NCBI RefSeq assembly: GCF_014644555.1
Contig: NZ_BMKX01000001.1
Location: forward strand, 894,650-958,649
DNA: 64,000 bases
Source of the DNA: Glutamicibacter ardleyensis
GTDB taxonomy: Bacteria; Actinomycetota; Actinomycetes; Actinomycetales; Micrococcaceae
Direction: 5' to 3'
A program made the translations under genes and the position numbers. Below the pieces are notes generated by a model that saw nothing but the letters and a program-made list of their open reading frames with translations, was not told where the DNA came from and made no database searches. Shown here piece by piece: positions 21,374 through 29,348 of the stretch. Each line of letters starts with the position of its first letter. The stretch's first letter is position 1.

Positions 21374-21425
21374 AGTCGAGCCCGGGATTCATGCTGTGAT
21401 GCATGACACCCGGGCTCGATTTGTA
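21374..21425 (+). terminator. Hairpin after the gyrA-DUF3566 operon
   Basis: CGAGCCCGGG (21377-21386) pairs perfectly with CCCGGGCTCG (21409-21418), with a weaker inner stem around CATG...CATG. The following ATTTGTATCTT is only moderately T-rich. Likely rho-independent terminator. Confidence 0.7.
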
Positions 21426-21482
21426 TCTTCTTGCAAACCCCGGTAAAGTTTTATTTCGTTCCGAAGGGAACAAAAAAGGTAA

Positions 21483-21556
21483 GGGCGTATAGCTCAGGCG
21501 GTTAGAGCGCTTCGCTGATAACGAAGAGGTCCCTGGTTCAAGTCCAGGTACGCCCA
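21483..21556 (+). tRNA. tRNA-Ile (GAT)
   Basis: 74-nt cloverleaf. GGGCGTA pairs with TACGCCC, the D arm begins AGCTCAGGCGGTTAGAGC, the anticodon loop reads CTGATAA (GAT), and the T arm contains GGTTCAAGTCC. The final CCA is not encoded. It precedes tRNA-Ala, as in most Actinobacteria near gyrA. Confidence 0.97.
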
Positions 21557-21587
21557 CTGAATCCTTACCAATGAGAAAGAGGGTAGA

Positions 21588-21707
21588 ATGAAAAAGCTCC
21601 TGATTCTCGGGACTGTTGTGGCTGCTGCGGTAGTCATAATCAAGAAGGTAAAGGGTTCAACGGAAATCAAGGAAACCTGGCAACAGGTTACCGACAAAGT
21701 TTCCTAA
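21588..21707 (+). CDS. DLW-39 family small protein
   Basis: 39 residues, MKKLLILGTVVAAAVVIIKK followed by VKGSTEIKETWQQVTDKVS. A purine-rich GAAAGAGGG lies just upstream of the ATG. The N-terminal hydrophobic stretch is a single membrane anchor; the rest is a short charged tail. The exact 39-residue length, the composition and the position between tRNA-Ile and tRNA-Ala match the actinobacterial DLW-39 family, although the name-giving DLW end is replaced by DKVS. Function unknown. Confidence 0.82.
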   Translation: MKKLLILGTVVAAAVVIIKKVKGSTEIKETWQQVTDKVS

Positions 21708-21715
21708 CGCTTTTC

Positions 21716-21788
21716 GGGGCCTTAGCTCAGTTGGTAGAGCGCCTGCTTTGCAAGCAGGATGTCAGGAGTTCGAATCTCCTAGGCTCCA
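21716..21788 (+). tRNA. tRNA-Ala (TGC), copy 1
   Basis: 73 nt. The acceptor stem GGGGCCT pairs with AGGCTCC (one G-T pair), the anticodon loop CTTTGCAAG contains TGC, and the T arm contains GTTCGAATC. It starts only 8 bp after the DLW-39 stop codon. Confidence 0.97.
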
Positions 21789-21790
21789 CA

Positions 21791-21832
21791 GAATAGATTG
21801 GCGGAAAGCAGCAGCTTTCCGCCTATTCTTTT
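21791..21832 (+). terminator. Rho-independent terminator after tRNA-Ala copy 1
   Basis: GGCGGAAAG and CTTTCCGCC form a 9-bp stem around CAGCAG, with outer GAATAG/TATTC pairing and a T-rich tail (ATTCTTTT). Confidence 0.8.
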
Positions 21833-21887
21833 CCAAAGGGTGAGCGTTGCTCATTATCGGAAGTGAAAGTCTTCCACAATTGAATAC

Positions 21888-21960
21888 GGGGCCTTAGCTC
21901 AGTTGGTAGAGCGCCTGCTTTGCAAGCAGGATGTCAGGAGTTCGAATCTCCTAGGCTCCA
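21888..21960 (+). tRNA. tRNA-Ala (TGC), copy 2
   Basis: Identical over all 73 nt to the gene at 21716-21788, 99 bp further on. The flanks differ, including separate terminators, so the duplication is confined to the tRNA itself. Confidence 0.97.
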
Positions 21961-21977
21961 CATTTGAAGCAGTTCTA

Positions 21978-22019
21978 AGAGCGGTGATCGACTCAATGAG
22001 TCAGATCGCCGCTCTTTTT
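21978..22019 (+). terminator. Rho-independent terminator after tRNA-Ala copy 2
   Basis: AGAGCGG...CCGCTCT with inner GATC and GACTC/GAGTC pairing, followed by five T. Confidence 0.85.
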
Positions 22020-22068
22020 CATTTACGCTGTTGCGCCCTTAATCCGCAGGATCGCATCTGTTACGCCG

Positions 22069-22586
22069 TCAATAAATTGTTGTACTTCCGAAAGCTCGGA
22101 TCAGGCTAACCAATCCCCAGTGCGCCAACTCGATCCGCCCTGCGACTTGAAGCACCCCGAAGATAGCGTCAATCGCCGCGCCAACTGCGCGGTATGCGGT
22201 GCGGCGTTCACGGTCCAAAGGCTGACAGACTCCGACCGACTCCGCCTCGAGCACACGTGCTTCGCGCTCATCAGACAGAATCGGCTCCAGAGCTGCCATG
22301 ACCATCCTTTGCACACTCTGTCTGACGGACGTCAAAGGGATCAATGTCGAAGCCGGCGAAGCCCTGCAGCACCTTAGAGTAGCTCAGATTTGTCGGCATA
22401 GAGTTCATAGAATGACCTCGTTGAGACGTGCGCCTGACGGCGCACTTCCTGCACCGTCGCAGCGCTGTAGCCCGTCGTTGCATAAGCCTGAAGCGCAGTA
22501 TCCGATAGTTGACGCCGACGCTGTTTATCGCGTTCGCTTTGGTCGCTACCGCGCCACAGTGGAACCTCGTCAGTTAAGTTCTCCAT
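22069..22586 (-). pseudogene. TetR-family regulator, frameshifted
   Basis: The N-terminal TetR helix-turn-helix is intact from ATG at 22586 (RRRQLSDTALQAYATTGYSA, then VQEVRRQAHVSTRSFYELYA), but this frame stops at 22374. TetR-like continuation is found in the other two minus frames: VLQGFAGFDIDPFDVRQ, then SVQRMVMAALEPILSDERE running on to a stop at 22069. At least one and probably two frameshifts therefore separate the DNA-binding part from the ligand-binding part. It is divergent from the flavin monooxygenase with only 31 bp between the starts, which suggests it once repressed that operon. Confidence 0.75.
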
Positions 22587-22617
22587 TCGGCAATCGTTTC
22601 AATGCAATACTCTTCGC

Positions 22618-24021
22618 ATGGCTTACTTCGTGAAACCCGTGCACCGCAGCGCCGCGGTCATGGCACCCATCGCGTGCGATGAATCTTTGCCCAAAACGTG
22701 CGTGATTGGAGCCGGCTCTTCCGGCCTAGCGGCCGCCAAAGCGCTTTACCTTGCAGGTATTCCCTTCGACTGCTTTGAAAAGGGTAGTGAGATCGGTGGC
22801 AACTGGCTCTTGGATAATCCCAACGGTCAGTCTGCTTGCTATCAAAGCCTGGAGATCAATACCTCCTGTCCACGTATGGCATTCTCCGATTTTCCGATGC
22901 CAGCGGACTATCCCGCCTACGCCCGGCATGATCAGGTCCACGCCTACTTCGAGCAGTATGCGGCGCATTTTGGTTTCCGGCATACGATCACTTTCCGCAC
23001 GAACGTAGTTGCGGTAACTAGGACTGAGGATGGACGCTGGAAGGTCGACATTGAGGGGCCCGAAGGCGCCCAGAGTCGTATCTACGAAGCGATACTCGTG
23101 GCAAATGGCCACCATTGGGACCCGCACTGGCCAGAACCCTCCTACCCCGGAACATTTACCGGCGAGCAGATCCATGCCCATGACTACCGCAGCGGCGATC
23201 AGCTAGAGGGCCGTGACCTACTTGTTGTCGGCGCAGGTAACTCGGCGATGGATATTACCGTTGCAGGGGCAGACCGGGCCAAGAGTGCCACACTGTCGAT
23301 TCGCCGTGGTCAGTGGGTGATGCGCAAATTTTTGTTTGGCAAGGCAACCGATCAGATTGCGTTTCCGGGATGGATTCCTTGGTGGGCGACGAGATTACGT
23401 TTGCGTGTTGGGGCACTGGCTTCAGGTGGGCTGAAAAAGTATGGGTTGCCGAAACCGGCGCATGCCCCAGGCCAATCCCACCCCGTGCAATCTGAAGAAA
23501 TCCGCACGCAGATTGCCGCCGGGAAGATTACGGTGCGCCCCGGCATCCGCCGCTTCGATGCGGATCACGTTGAGTTCACCGATGGCACGCGCACTCGAGC
23601 GGATTTGATCGTGTGGGCCATCGGCTATAAGGTCACTTTCCCATTCCTTGATTTCACGGTGATTAACCCCGAAGAAAATGAGCTTGCGCTGTGGAAACGT
23701 ACGGTGCATCCGGACCTGCCAGGACTTTACTTCATTGGGCTGTTACAGCCGGTGGGCGCGGTCATGCCGCTAGCCGAGGCCCAGTCCGCGTGGATTGCTG
23801 ATCTACTCAGTGGCGGATATTTCCCGCCCACTGAGGCGCAGATCCGTAAACAGATGATGACCGATCATGAGCGCAACAAATCCCGATTCTATGAGTCACC
23901 GCGGCACACCATGGAAGTCGACTTTGATTACTTCTTGTGGGATTTAGCCCGCGAGCGTAAGGCAGGCGCGAAGCGTGCGGAAGATAGGAGCAAACACCAT
24001 GAGTTCGTTTCAACTAAATAA
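22618..24021 (+). CDS. Flavin-containing monooxygenase
   Basis: 467 residues. The FAD-binding Rossmann motif GAGSSGLAAAKAL lies near residue 32, the family fingerprint FTGEQIHAHDY near residue 180, and the NADPH motif VGAGNSAMDI near residue 200. Such enzymes use FAD, NADPH and O2 to oxygenate heteroatoms or, as Baeyer-Villiger enzymes, ketones; the substrate here cannot be read from sequence. No clear ribosome site precedes the ATG at 22618; ATG 22660 is an alternative start. The next gene, an SDR, overlaps it by 23 bp, so both probably act in one pathway, formerly under the adjacent TetR. Confidence 0.88.
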   Translation: MAYFVKPVHRSAAVMAPIACDESLPKTCVIGAGSSGLAAAKALYLAGIPFDCFEKGSEIGGNWLLDNPNGQSACYQSLEINTSCPRMAFSDFPMPADYPAYARHDQVHAYFEQYAAHFGFRHTITFRTNVVAVTRTEDGRWKVDIEGPEGAQSRIYEAILVANGHHWDPHWPEPSYPGTFTGEQIHAHDYRSGDQLEGRDLLVVGAGNSAMDITVAGADRAKSATLSIRRGQWVMRKFLFGKATDQIAFPGWIPWWATRLRLRVGALASGGLKKYGLPKPAHAPGQSHPVQSEEIRTQIAAGKITVRPGIRRFDADHVEFTDGTRTRADLIVWAIGYKVTFPFLDFTVINPEENELALWKRTVHPDLPGLYFIGLLQPVGAVMPLAEAQSAWIADLLSGGYFPPTEAQIRKQMMTDHERNKSRFYESPRHTMEVDFDYFLWDLARERKAGAKRAEDRSKHHEFVSTK

Positions 24022-24829
24022 CCGCGTTGTCGCAATCACCGGGGGCGCAAACGGCATCGGCCGGGCGACCGCGAAACTTCTCGCCGAGGCAGGAGCGCGG
24101 ATTGCCATCGGAGACTATGACGTCGAAGCCGCGCGAGCTACGGCCAAGGAGCTCGGTGGAGCCGGTTTCTTTCTGGACGTCACCGATGCGCAATCCTTCA
24201 CCGCATTCCTAGCCGATGTGCAAGGACAGTACGGACCAATCGACATCCTGATCAACAGTGCCGGAGTCATGTGGGTCGGAGAGTTTGAGCAAGAGCCGGA
24301 GTCGGCGTCCAGACGTCAACTCGAGGTGAACCTATTGGGAGTCATCCACGGCATCAAGCTGGCCACTCCAGGCATGCGTGCGCGCGGATCCGGTCACCTC
24401 GTTACCATCGCTTCGGCGGCCTCACTGCTGCCGACCCCCGGAGAGGCGACCTATGCGGCGAGCAAACACGGCGTGCTCGGCTACCTGAAGACAGTACGTG
24501 CAGAGCTACGCGGTAGCGGTATCCATGTTTCGGTGATCATGCCTACCGTCGTTGATACGGCGCTGGCCGCCGGCACAAGCACTGGATCAGCAGCGATGCT
24601 TCAATCTAGCGATATCGCACGAGCTGTCGCCCAAGTCATTGCCCGCCCACGATTTGAGGTCACCGTACCCGGGTACGTCGGTATCCTCCATCGCCTCTTA
24701 AGCCTGTTGCCACAGAGAATGCGAGACCTAATCTTAGGAAAGATGGTCCCTGATCAGGTTGCCTCGGTGGACCGCAAGGCTCGCTCGGACTACGAAGAGA
24801 TTTTCCGACCGGGCCAACCGCCAGCCTGA
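23999..24829 (+). CDS. Short-chain dehydrogenase/reductase (SDR)
   Basis: 276 residues. Cofactor motif TGGANGIGRATAKLLAEAG, NSAG (as ILINSAGVMW), and catalytic serine plus YAASK (residues around ATYAASKHGVLGYL). These are classical SDR features for NAD(P)-dependent alcohol/ketone conversion. The ATG at 23999 follows AGGAG at good spacing; the frame is open slightly further upstream. The C-terminal 50 residues are longer than in the minimal family and hydrophobic (ILHRLLSLLPQRM). It overlaps the upstream monooxygenase by 23 bp and converges on the glycosyltransferase with a 40-bp tail-to-tail coding overlap. Confidence 0.9.
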   Translation: MSSFQLNNRVVAITGGANGIGRATAKLLAEAGARIAIGDYDVEAARATAKELGGAGFFLDVTDAQSFTAFLADVQGQYGPIDILINSAGVMWVGEFEQEPESASRRQLEVNLLGVIHGIKLATPGMRARGSGHLVTIASAASLLPTPGEATYAASKHGVLGYLKTVRAELRGSGIHVSVIMPTVVDTALAAGTSTGSAAMLQSSDIARAVAQVIARPRFEVTVPGYVGILHRLLSLLPQRMRDLILGKMVPDQVASVDRKARSDYEEIFRPGQPPA

Positions 24830-25974
24830 TGGCCACTGCGGACGCGTTCAGAACGCACCGTCCAGTAGCTCTGCAGTAGTTCCTCGCCGATCCGAAACCA
24901 TGATCGGTCTTGAACCTGAGCATGTGCCGCGGAGGCAAAGGCTAGACGCTTGGCGTCATCGTAGATCAGGTCACTGACTCGATCACGAAGCTCGTTGAGG
25001 TCGCCCGGGGCATACAGCCAGCCTGTGCGCGAGGAATCCACCAGATCTAGCGGTCCTCCCCTGCCAACTGCAACGACCGGCACAGCGCAAGCCATGGCTT
25101 CCTGAATGGTTTGGCAGAACGTTTCCGAGGCGCCTGGATGAACAAAAACATCAAACGAGGCAATAACTTCCGCTAACCGGGTTCCGGAAAGGAAGCCGGT
25201 GAAGTGTGCGGTGGGCAAAATGCTACGCAATTCGTCTTCCAGCGGGCCCGAACCCACGATCACAAGTCTTGTATTCGGCAGTGAGCTCAAGACTCGTAGG
25301 TCAGCGACCTGCTTTTCGGCAGCAAGTCGGCCCACATATCCAATAATGCGTTCACCGGTGGGGGCAATAGCCTCGCGGAACTTTGCGTCACGCCGTTGTG
25401 GGGTGAATTGCACGGTGTCCACTCCCCTGCCGCTCAAAACAAGGCGCGTAACGCCCAGAGATTCGAGCTGGCGGCGCGAAAAAGTACTTGGCACCAACGT
25501 TAGGTCTGCAGTCGTGTGAATGGCTCTCACGTGATCCCAAAGCTTTTCGGTTAGCCACGGCATTTTATAGCGCGCGGCATAGGTCGGAACCTCGGTTTGA
25601 TACATGGCAACGGAGGGTATGTTCAGTTCTTGAGCCGCACGTAGGGCACGCCAGCCTAATAAGAATGGGCTAGCCAGGTGCACCACGTCGGGTGCCTCTC
25701 TGGCCAAGATTCTTTTGAGACGGCCAACCCCTCCGGCAGCCAAGCGAACCTCCGGGTAATTAACCATTGCCACAGAGGGAACGGTAATGATCGGAAATCC
25801 CTTATATGAGCGGGGTACGCTGTGGCCCTTGAGCTCACCGGCCAACGAGGCTGCGGGAGTGATGACCACGGCGCTATGGCCGGTCAGCTCAAGATGATCA
25901 AGGGTCCTTAGGACCGAATTTGTAACCCCATTTACGTGGGGTAGGAACGATTCAGCAACGATGGCAACCTTCAC
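24790..25974 (-). CDS. GT4-type glycosyltransferase (GDP-mannose-like mannosyltransferase)
   Basis: 394 residues from the GTG at 25974. N-terminal AIVAESFLPHVNGVTNSVLR and C-terminal GSGPLEDELR, ASFDVFVHPGASETFCQTIQ and GRGGPLDLV are typical of GT4 retaining glycosyltransferases; the E-x7-E region is ETFCQTIQE. Actinobacterial relatives transfer mannose from GDP-mannose to lipid acceptors, but the donor is inferred only. The frame is open to an ATG at 26031; the GTG is chosen because family homology begins there, although neither start has a strong ribosome site. The 3' end overlaps the SDR gene on the other strand. Confidence 0.85.
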   Translation of the reverse strand: MKVAIVAESFLPHVNGVTNSVLRTLDHLELTGHSAVVITPAASLAGELKGHSVPRSYKGFPIITVPSVAMVNYPEVRLAAGGVGRLKRILAREAPDVVHLASPFLLGWRALRAAQELNIPSVAMYQTEVPTYAARYKMPWLTEKLWDHVRAIHTTADLTLVPSTFSRRQLESLGVTRLVLSGRGVDTVQFTPQRRDAKFREAIAPTGERIIGYVGRLAAEKQVADLRVLSSLPNTRLVIVGSGPLEDELRSILPTAHFTGFLSGTRLAEVIASFDVFVHPGASETFCQTIQEAMACAVPVVAVGRGGPLDLVDSSRTGWLYAPGDLNELRDRVSDLIYDDAKRLAFASAAHAQVQDRSWFRIGEELLQSYWTVRSERVRSGHQAGGWPGRKISS

Positions 25975-26280
25975 AACTTCATGATGCGTGCCGCGGGTAA
26001 CGCCGAGCTTAACAAGGCATACTGCGTTCATTAACTTCTCACAACGGAACCGACAAGTCCGTCGAAGAATGAACCAAACCCGGGATCAGATGTTTGTTCT
26101 CGAAGGATTCTCGGGAAGCCAATGTTAGTTCCTCAGGAGGCATAGAATCAATATAAAAAATTACAATAAACTGAATTTGACCAGCATGTATGTCGCTACG
26201 AGGATGTATATCTATAACTTGAGCTTACGCGCTCAGAGGCCCAGTTCAGGCAAGTCACGTAGAGCTTGTAAACTTAGCCG

Positions 26281-27150
26281 GTGACGTTCTTGTTAGCCGC
26301 GTTGGGAATACTCGGCATTTCAGCTTCTGGACCAATTATTGCGGCGTTTCCCGGCGTCCCGGTGATGTCCATGGCGTTTTGGCGCAATGGCGCAGCGGCC
26401 TTGCTCCTCGCAGGCCCGGCGATTAAGGAAAACCCGCGGCAGTACTTACGCTTCACTCGGCGAGAATGGTTTTACATTCTGGTTGCCGGTGGGGCGCTCG
26501 CCTTGCACTTCGTCTGTTTCATGTTTGCGGTCCGAATGACCAGTGTTGCGGCGGCTACCGCCTTGGTTTGTATCCAAGGCGTGTGGATTGCATTGTTTCA
26601 AGCGCTGCGCGGGGTGAGATATCGGTCCCCCGTGATAATCGGAATGAGCACCGCTATCGTTGGCGTTGTACTCATTACGGGTTTTGATTTGGGCCAAGGA
26701 CTTACGGCGTTTATGGGTGACTTGTTAGCCCTTGCCGGTGGGGTACTCGCCGCGATTTATACGTTCGCAGGATCTGCGGCCCGGCGCACCATGAGCACCT
26801 CTCGATATACCTCGATCTGCTATGCCGTTACCGCGGTACTGTTGCTAATCATTTGCCTAGCTACAGGACAGCCTCTGTGGGGATTTGATGCCTGGGGTTG
26901 GGTTGGAATTATTCTGCTGACCGTCTGCGCGCAACTATTCGGGCACACTGCGATGAATCACCTACTCAGTGTGCTGGGGCCATTGACCGTTTCGACCCTG
27001 ATCCTGCTTGAAATTCCCGGTGCTGCGTTGCTCGCCGCATTGCTCTTAGGGCAGGTGGTCCCGGTGGGCACATATATAGGTTTGGGAATCATCTTGCTTG
27101 GACTCGTATTTGTCGTCCGAGGCCAAGCGGCACCAAAACTTAGGGCTTAA
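26281..27150 (+). CDS. EamA/DMT-superfamily transporter
   Basis: 289 residues with about ten hydrophobic helices arranged as two EamA repeats, the second starting near LTAFMGDLLALAGGVLAAIY. These proteins export metabolites or drugs; the substrate is not predictable. The start is GTG at 26281 without a ribosome site. A TAAACT hexamer 7 bases upstream suggests a leaderless mRNA, common in Actinobacteria. The 250 bp upstream are AT-rich. The gene shares its last 4 bases with the convergent small gene 27147-27350. Confidence 0.87.
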   Translation: MTFLLAALGILGISASGPIIAAFPGVPVMSMAFWRNGAAALLLAGPAIKENPRQYLRFTRREWFYILVAGGALALHFVCFMFAVRMTSVAAATALVCIQGVWIALFQALRGVRYRSPVIIGMSTAIVGVVLITGFDLGQGLTAFMGDLLALAGGVLAAIYTFAGSAARRTMSTSRYTSICYAVTAVLLLIICLATGQPLWGFDAWGWVGIILLTVCAQLFGHTAMNHLLSVLGPLTVSTLILLEIPGAALLAALLLGQVVPVGTYIGLGIILLGLVFVVRGQAAPKLRA

Positions 27151-27350
27151 CTTTCCTCGACTAACGTTCGAACCTCAGCTATGTCAGCTTCGCGAGATTC
27201 GACAGGCTGCTGTGGTTCGGAAATTTTTGGTTCATTTTCCCAAGGGTCTTCCACCGGACGGGAAGCTTTCCACATGGCCACGATGAGAGCCACAATTCCT
27301 ACGAACACGCCGAATGCTAAAAATTTTCCTGCTGCACTTTTCTTGCTCAT
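27147..27350 (-). CDS. Small single-pass membrane protein
   Basis: 67 residues: MSKKSAAGKFLAFGVFVGIV, one hydrophobic helix, then a charged C-terminus rich in Glu and Pro. The ATG at 27350 follows GGGAGA. It resembles short one-helix proteins encoded near cyclophilin genes in Micrococcaceae, but I recognise no named family. It overlaps the convergent transporter by 4 bp and is divergent from the cyclophilin gene. Confidence 0.65.
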   Translation of the reverse strand: MSKKSAAGKFLAFGVFVGIVALIVAMWKASRPVEDPWENEPKISEPQQPVESREADIAEVRTLVEES

Positions 27351-27518
27351 GATTTCTCCCTTGTGAATCAATTTTTGTTCCCAGATACCTCCAGACTAGG
27401 CAGTTAGCCGATGTGAGACCAGTGTCCGCGAGTCTGACACCGGTGATGACGTAATTGTTTCACTCAGCGCGTACTTCAGCTTTGGCGGCCTTGGCCCTAC
27501 TCATGGGAGAATGAAGCC

Positions 27519-28064
27519 ATGACCGCAAACGCAACGCATAAAGCCACGATTCACACTACTTTGGGCGACATCGTCGTCGATCTTTTCGGCAACCACGCCC
27601 CGAAGACCGTAAAGAACTTCGTTGGCTTGTCGACCGGTGAGCAGGAATGGGTACACCCAGAGTCCGGTGACAAGAAGACCAACACCCCGCTGTACAGCGG
27701 CACCATCTTCCACCGCATCATTTCTGACTTCATGATTCAGGGTGGCGACCCACTGGGTCAGGGCTTTGGCGGCCCAGGCTACCAGTTCGACGATGAGATC
27801 CACCCAGAACTGAACTTCAACGATCCTTACAAGCTTGCCATGGCAAATGCCGGCATCCGCATGGGTCGTGGAACCAACGGTTCGCAGTTCTTCATCACCA
27901 CCGTTGCAACCTCATGGTTGCAGGGCAAGCACACCATCTTCGGTGACGTAACCGATGCAGAATCCCGCAAGGTTGTTGACGCCTTGAACGCCGTTGCAAC
28001 CGATGGCCGTGACAAGCCATTGGAAGATGTTGTTATCACCTCGGTAGATATCGAGACGCTGTAA
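27519..28064 (+). CDS. ppiA: Peptidyl-prolyl cis-trans isomerase (cyclophilin)
   Basis: 181 residues, cytoplasmic (no signal peptide). Cyclophilin motifs are present: FHRIISDFMIQGGDPLG with the catalytic Arg, NGSQFFITT and WLQGKHTIFGDV. The fold assists proline isomerisation in protein folding. It is monocistronic, ending in a strong terminator. The gene lies in the conserved stretch between the gyrase operon and crgA where actinobacterial ppiA is usually found, followed by a rhomboid protease. Confidence 0.95.
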   Translation: MTANATHKATIHTTLGDIVVDLFGNHAPKTVKNFVGLSTGEQEWVHPESGDKKTNTPLYSGTIFHRIISDFMIQGGDPLGQGFGGPGYQFDDEIHPELNFNDPYKLAMANAGIRMGRGTNGSQFFITTVATSWLQGKHTIFGDVTDAESRKVVDALNAVATDGRDKPLEDVVITSVDIETL

Positions 28065-28080
28065 CTTTCAGTAGTAATAA

Positions 28081-28130
28081 CTGCGGCTCCGGTGATTCCC
28101 TTGGGGAGTCGCCGGAGCCGCAGTTTTTTT
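28081..28130 (+). terminator. Rho-independent terminator after ppiA
   Basis: CTGCGGCTCCGG pairs with CCGGAGCCGCAG around a small loop that itself can pair, followed by seven T. Confidence 0.92.
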
Positions 28131-28162
28131 AAACCACCACGATGAGATCAAGGTAGAAACAG

Positions 28163-29005
28163 ATGTCTTACGGTCAAGTGACTCCCGCGGGGCAGTCGGC
28201 TCCAAGCTGCTATAGACACCCAGGAACGGTCTCATATGTGTCCTGCAATCGATGCGGCCGTCCGGTATGCCCTCAATGTCAGGTGCCGGCTCCCGTGGGA
28301 GTGCAGTGCGTCGAATGCGTCCATGAAGCGAATAAGAAGATCCCTTCTCAGCGGACCGAATTTGGTGCGCGGGCGCGCCAAGGTGTCCCGATAATTACTT
28401 ATTCACTGATTGCGGTGAACGTTCTCGCCTACATTCTTCAATGGGTGGTCCCGGCGGCCACTGGCTACATGTACTTGGTCCCTATGTGGGCGGATTCAGA
28501 ACCATGGCGCTTGATCACCAGTGCGTTCGCGCACTCCAGGGGCTCTATCTTTCATCTAGCGATGAATATGTACGGCATTTATCTCTGTGGAGTTTTCCTC
28601 GAGCCGCGACTGGGTCGCGCACGCTTTAGCTGGCTTTATCTACTGAGCACCTTGGGTGGATCCTTGGGTATTCTCCTGCTGAGTCCCCCACTGAGCGCTA
28701 CTCTGGGTGCCTCGGGCGCTCTCGCAGGGCTCTTCTTATCCCTCTTCGTAGTTTTCCGCACCAACAAGCAAGTCCTACGTCAGATGGCCATTGTTCTAGT
28801 ACTCAATGTGGTGCTCGGATTTGTGGTCTCGGGTATTTCTTGGCAGGGACACCTCGGTGGTGCTGTCGTTGGCGCACTGGCGGCCGCTTGCATTGTGTTG
28901 GTGCCACGTAATCCACAACGTACGAAGATTCAATTCTCTTTGTTGGGTGTCTTGACGATAGTTGTGGCAGTAGCGATATATCTTGCGGCTGTGGCCGTGA
29001 AGTAG
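28163..29005 (+). CDS. Rhomboid-family intramembrane serine protease
   Basis: 280 residues. An N-terminal zinc-finger-like segment has four Cys pairs (CNRCGRPVCPQC, VQCVEC), then six to seven membrane helices. The catalytic serine is in GASGALAGL, the histidine in WQGHLGGAVVGAL, and HLAMNMYGIYLCG supplies the oxyanion-side residues. Rhomboids cleave other membrane proteins within the bilayer. The gene occupies its usual actinobacterial place after ppiA. Its stop is followed by the DnaA-box-rich intergenic region. Confidence 0.93.
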   Translation: MSYGQVTPAGQSAPSCYRHPGTVSYVSCNRCGRPVCPQCQVPAPVGVQCVECVHEANKKIPSQRTEFGARARQGVPIITYSLIAVNVLAYILQWVVPAATGYMYLVPMWADSEPWRLITSAFAHSRGSIFHLAMNMYGIYLCGVFLEPRLGRARFSWLYLLSTLGGSLGILLLSPPLSATLGASGALAGLFLSLFVVFRTNKQVLRQMAIVLVLNVVLGFVVSGISWQGHLGGAVVGALAAACIVLVPRNPQRTKIQFSLLGVLTIVVAVAIYLAAVAVK

Positions 29006-29061
29006 CCGCTAAGTTAATTCGAACTCTTCTGCGTCTAGTTATCCACAAGTATTATCCACAC

Positions 29062-29083
29062 TGTTAATAACTTACAACCATGT
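29062..29083 (+). repeat. 22-bp direct repeat, copy 1
   Basis: Begins TGTTAATAACTTACAACC and is perfectly repeated at 29327-29348. Each copy is preceded within two bases by a DnaA box (TTATCCACA here, TAATCCACA in copy 2), so the real duplicated unit is about 32 bp with two or so differences. Confidence 0.9.
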
Positions 29084-29326
29084 AACTCGCATCTGGGTAG
29101 CGATGGGACACCCCTTAGACGCCCATGATTTCGTGGATATGCCACTTCCGGCATCGAATACTCACAGCTTTACCCACAATTGTGGATAACTTTTAAACAG
29201 GCCCTGTAGATAGCCTTATTCCGAGACCCTGTGCCGATCCGTTTAGTTGTTCGAATTTTTAAACGAATCTCTGATATCTGTCGACTGAGTCACCATAAAG
29301 AAGATGTCCACACGCGTAATCCACAG

Positions 29327-29348
29327 TGTTAATAACTTACAACCATGT
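29327..29348 (+). repeat. 22-bp direct repeat, copy 2
   Basis: Identical to 29062-29083, 265 bp downstream, again behind a DnaA-box-like 9-mer. The GTGTTAATAAC part also occurs inverted in oriC (12607-12617) next to a DnaA box. Confidence 0.9.
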
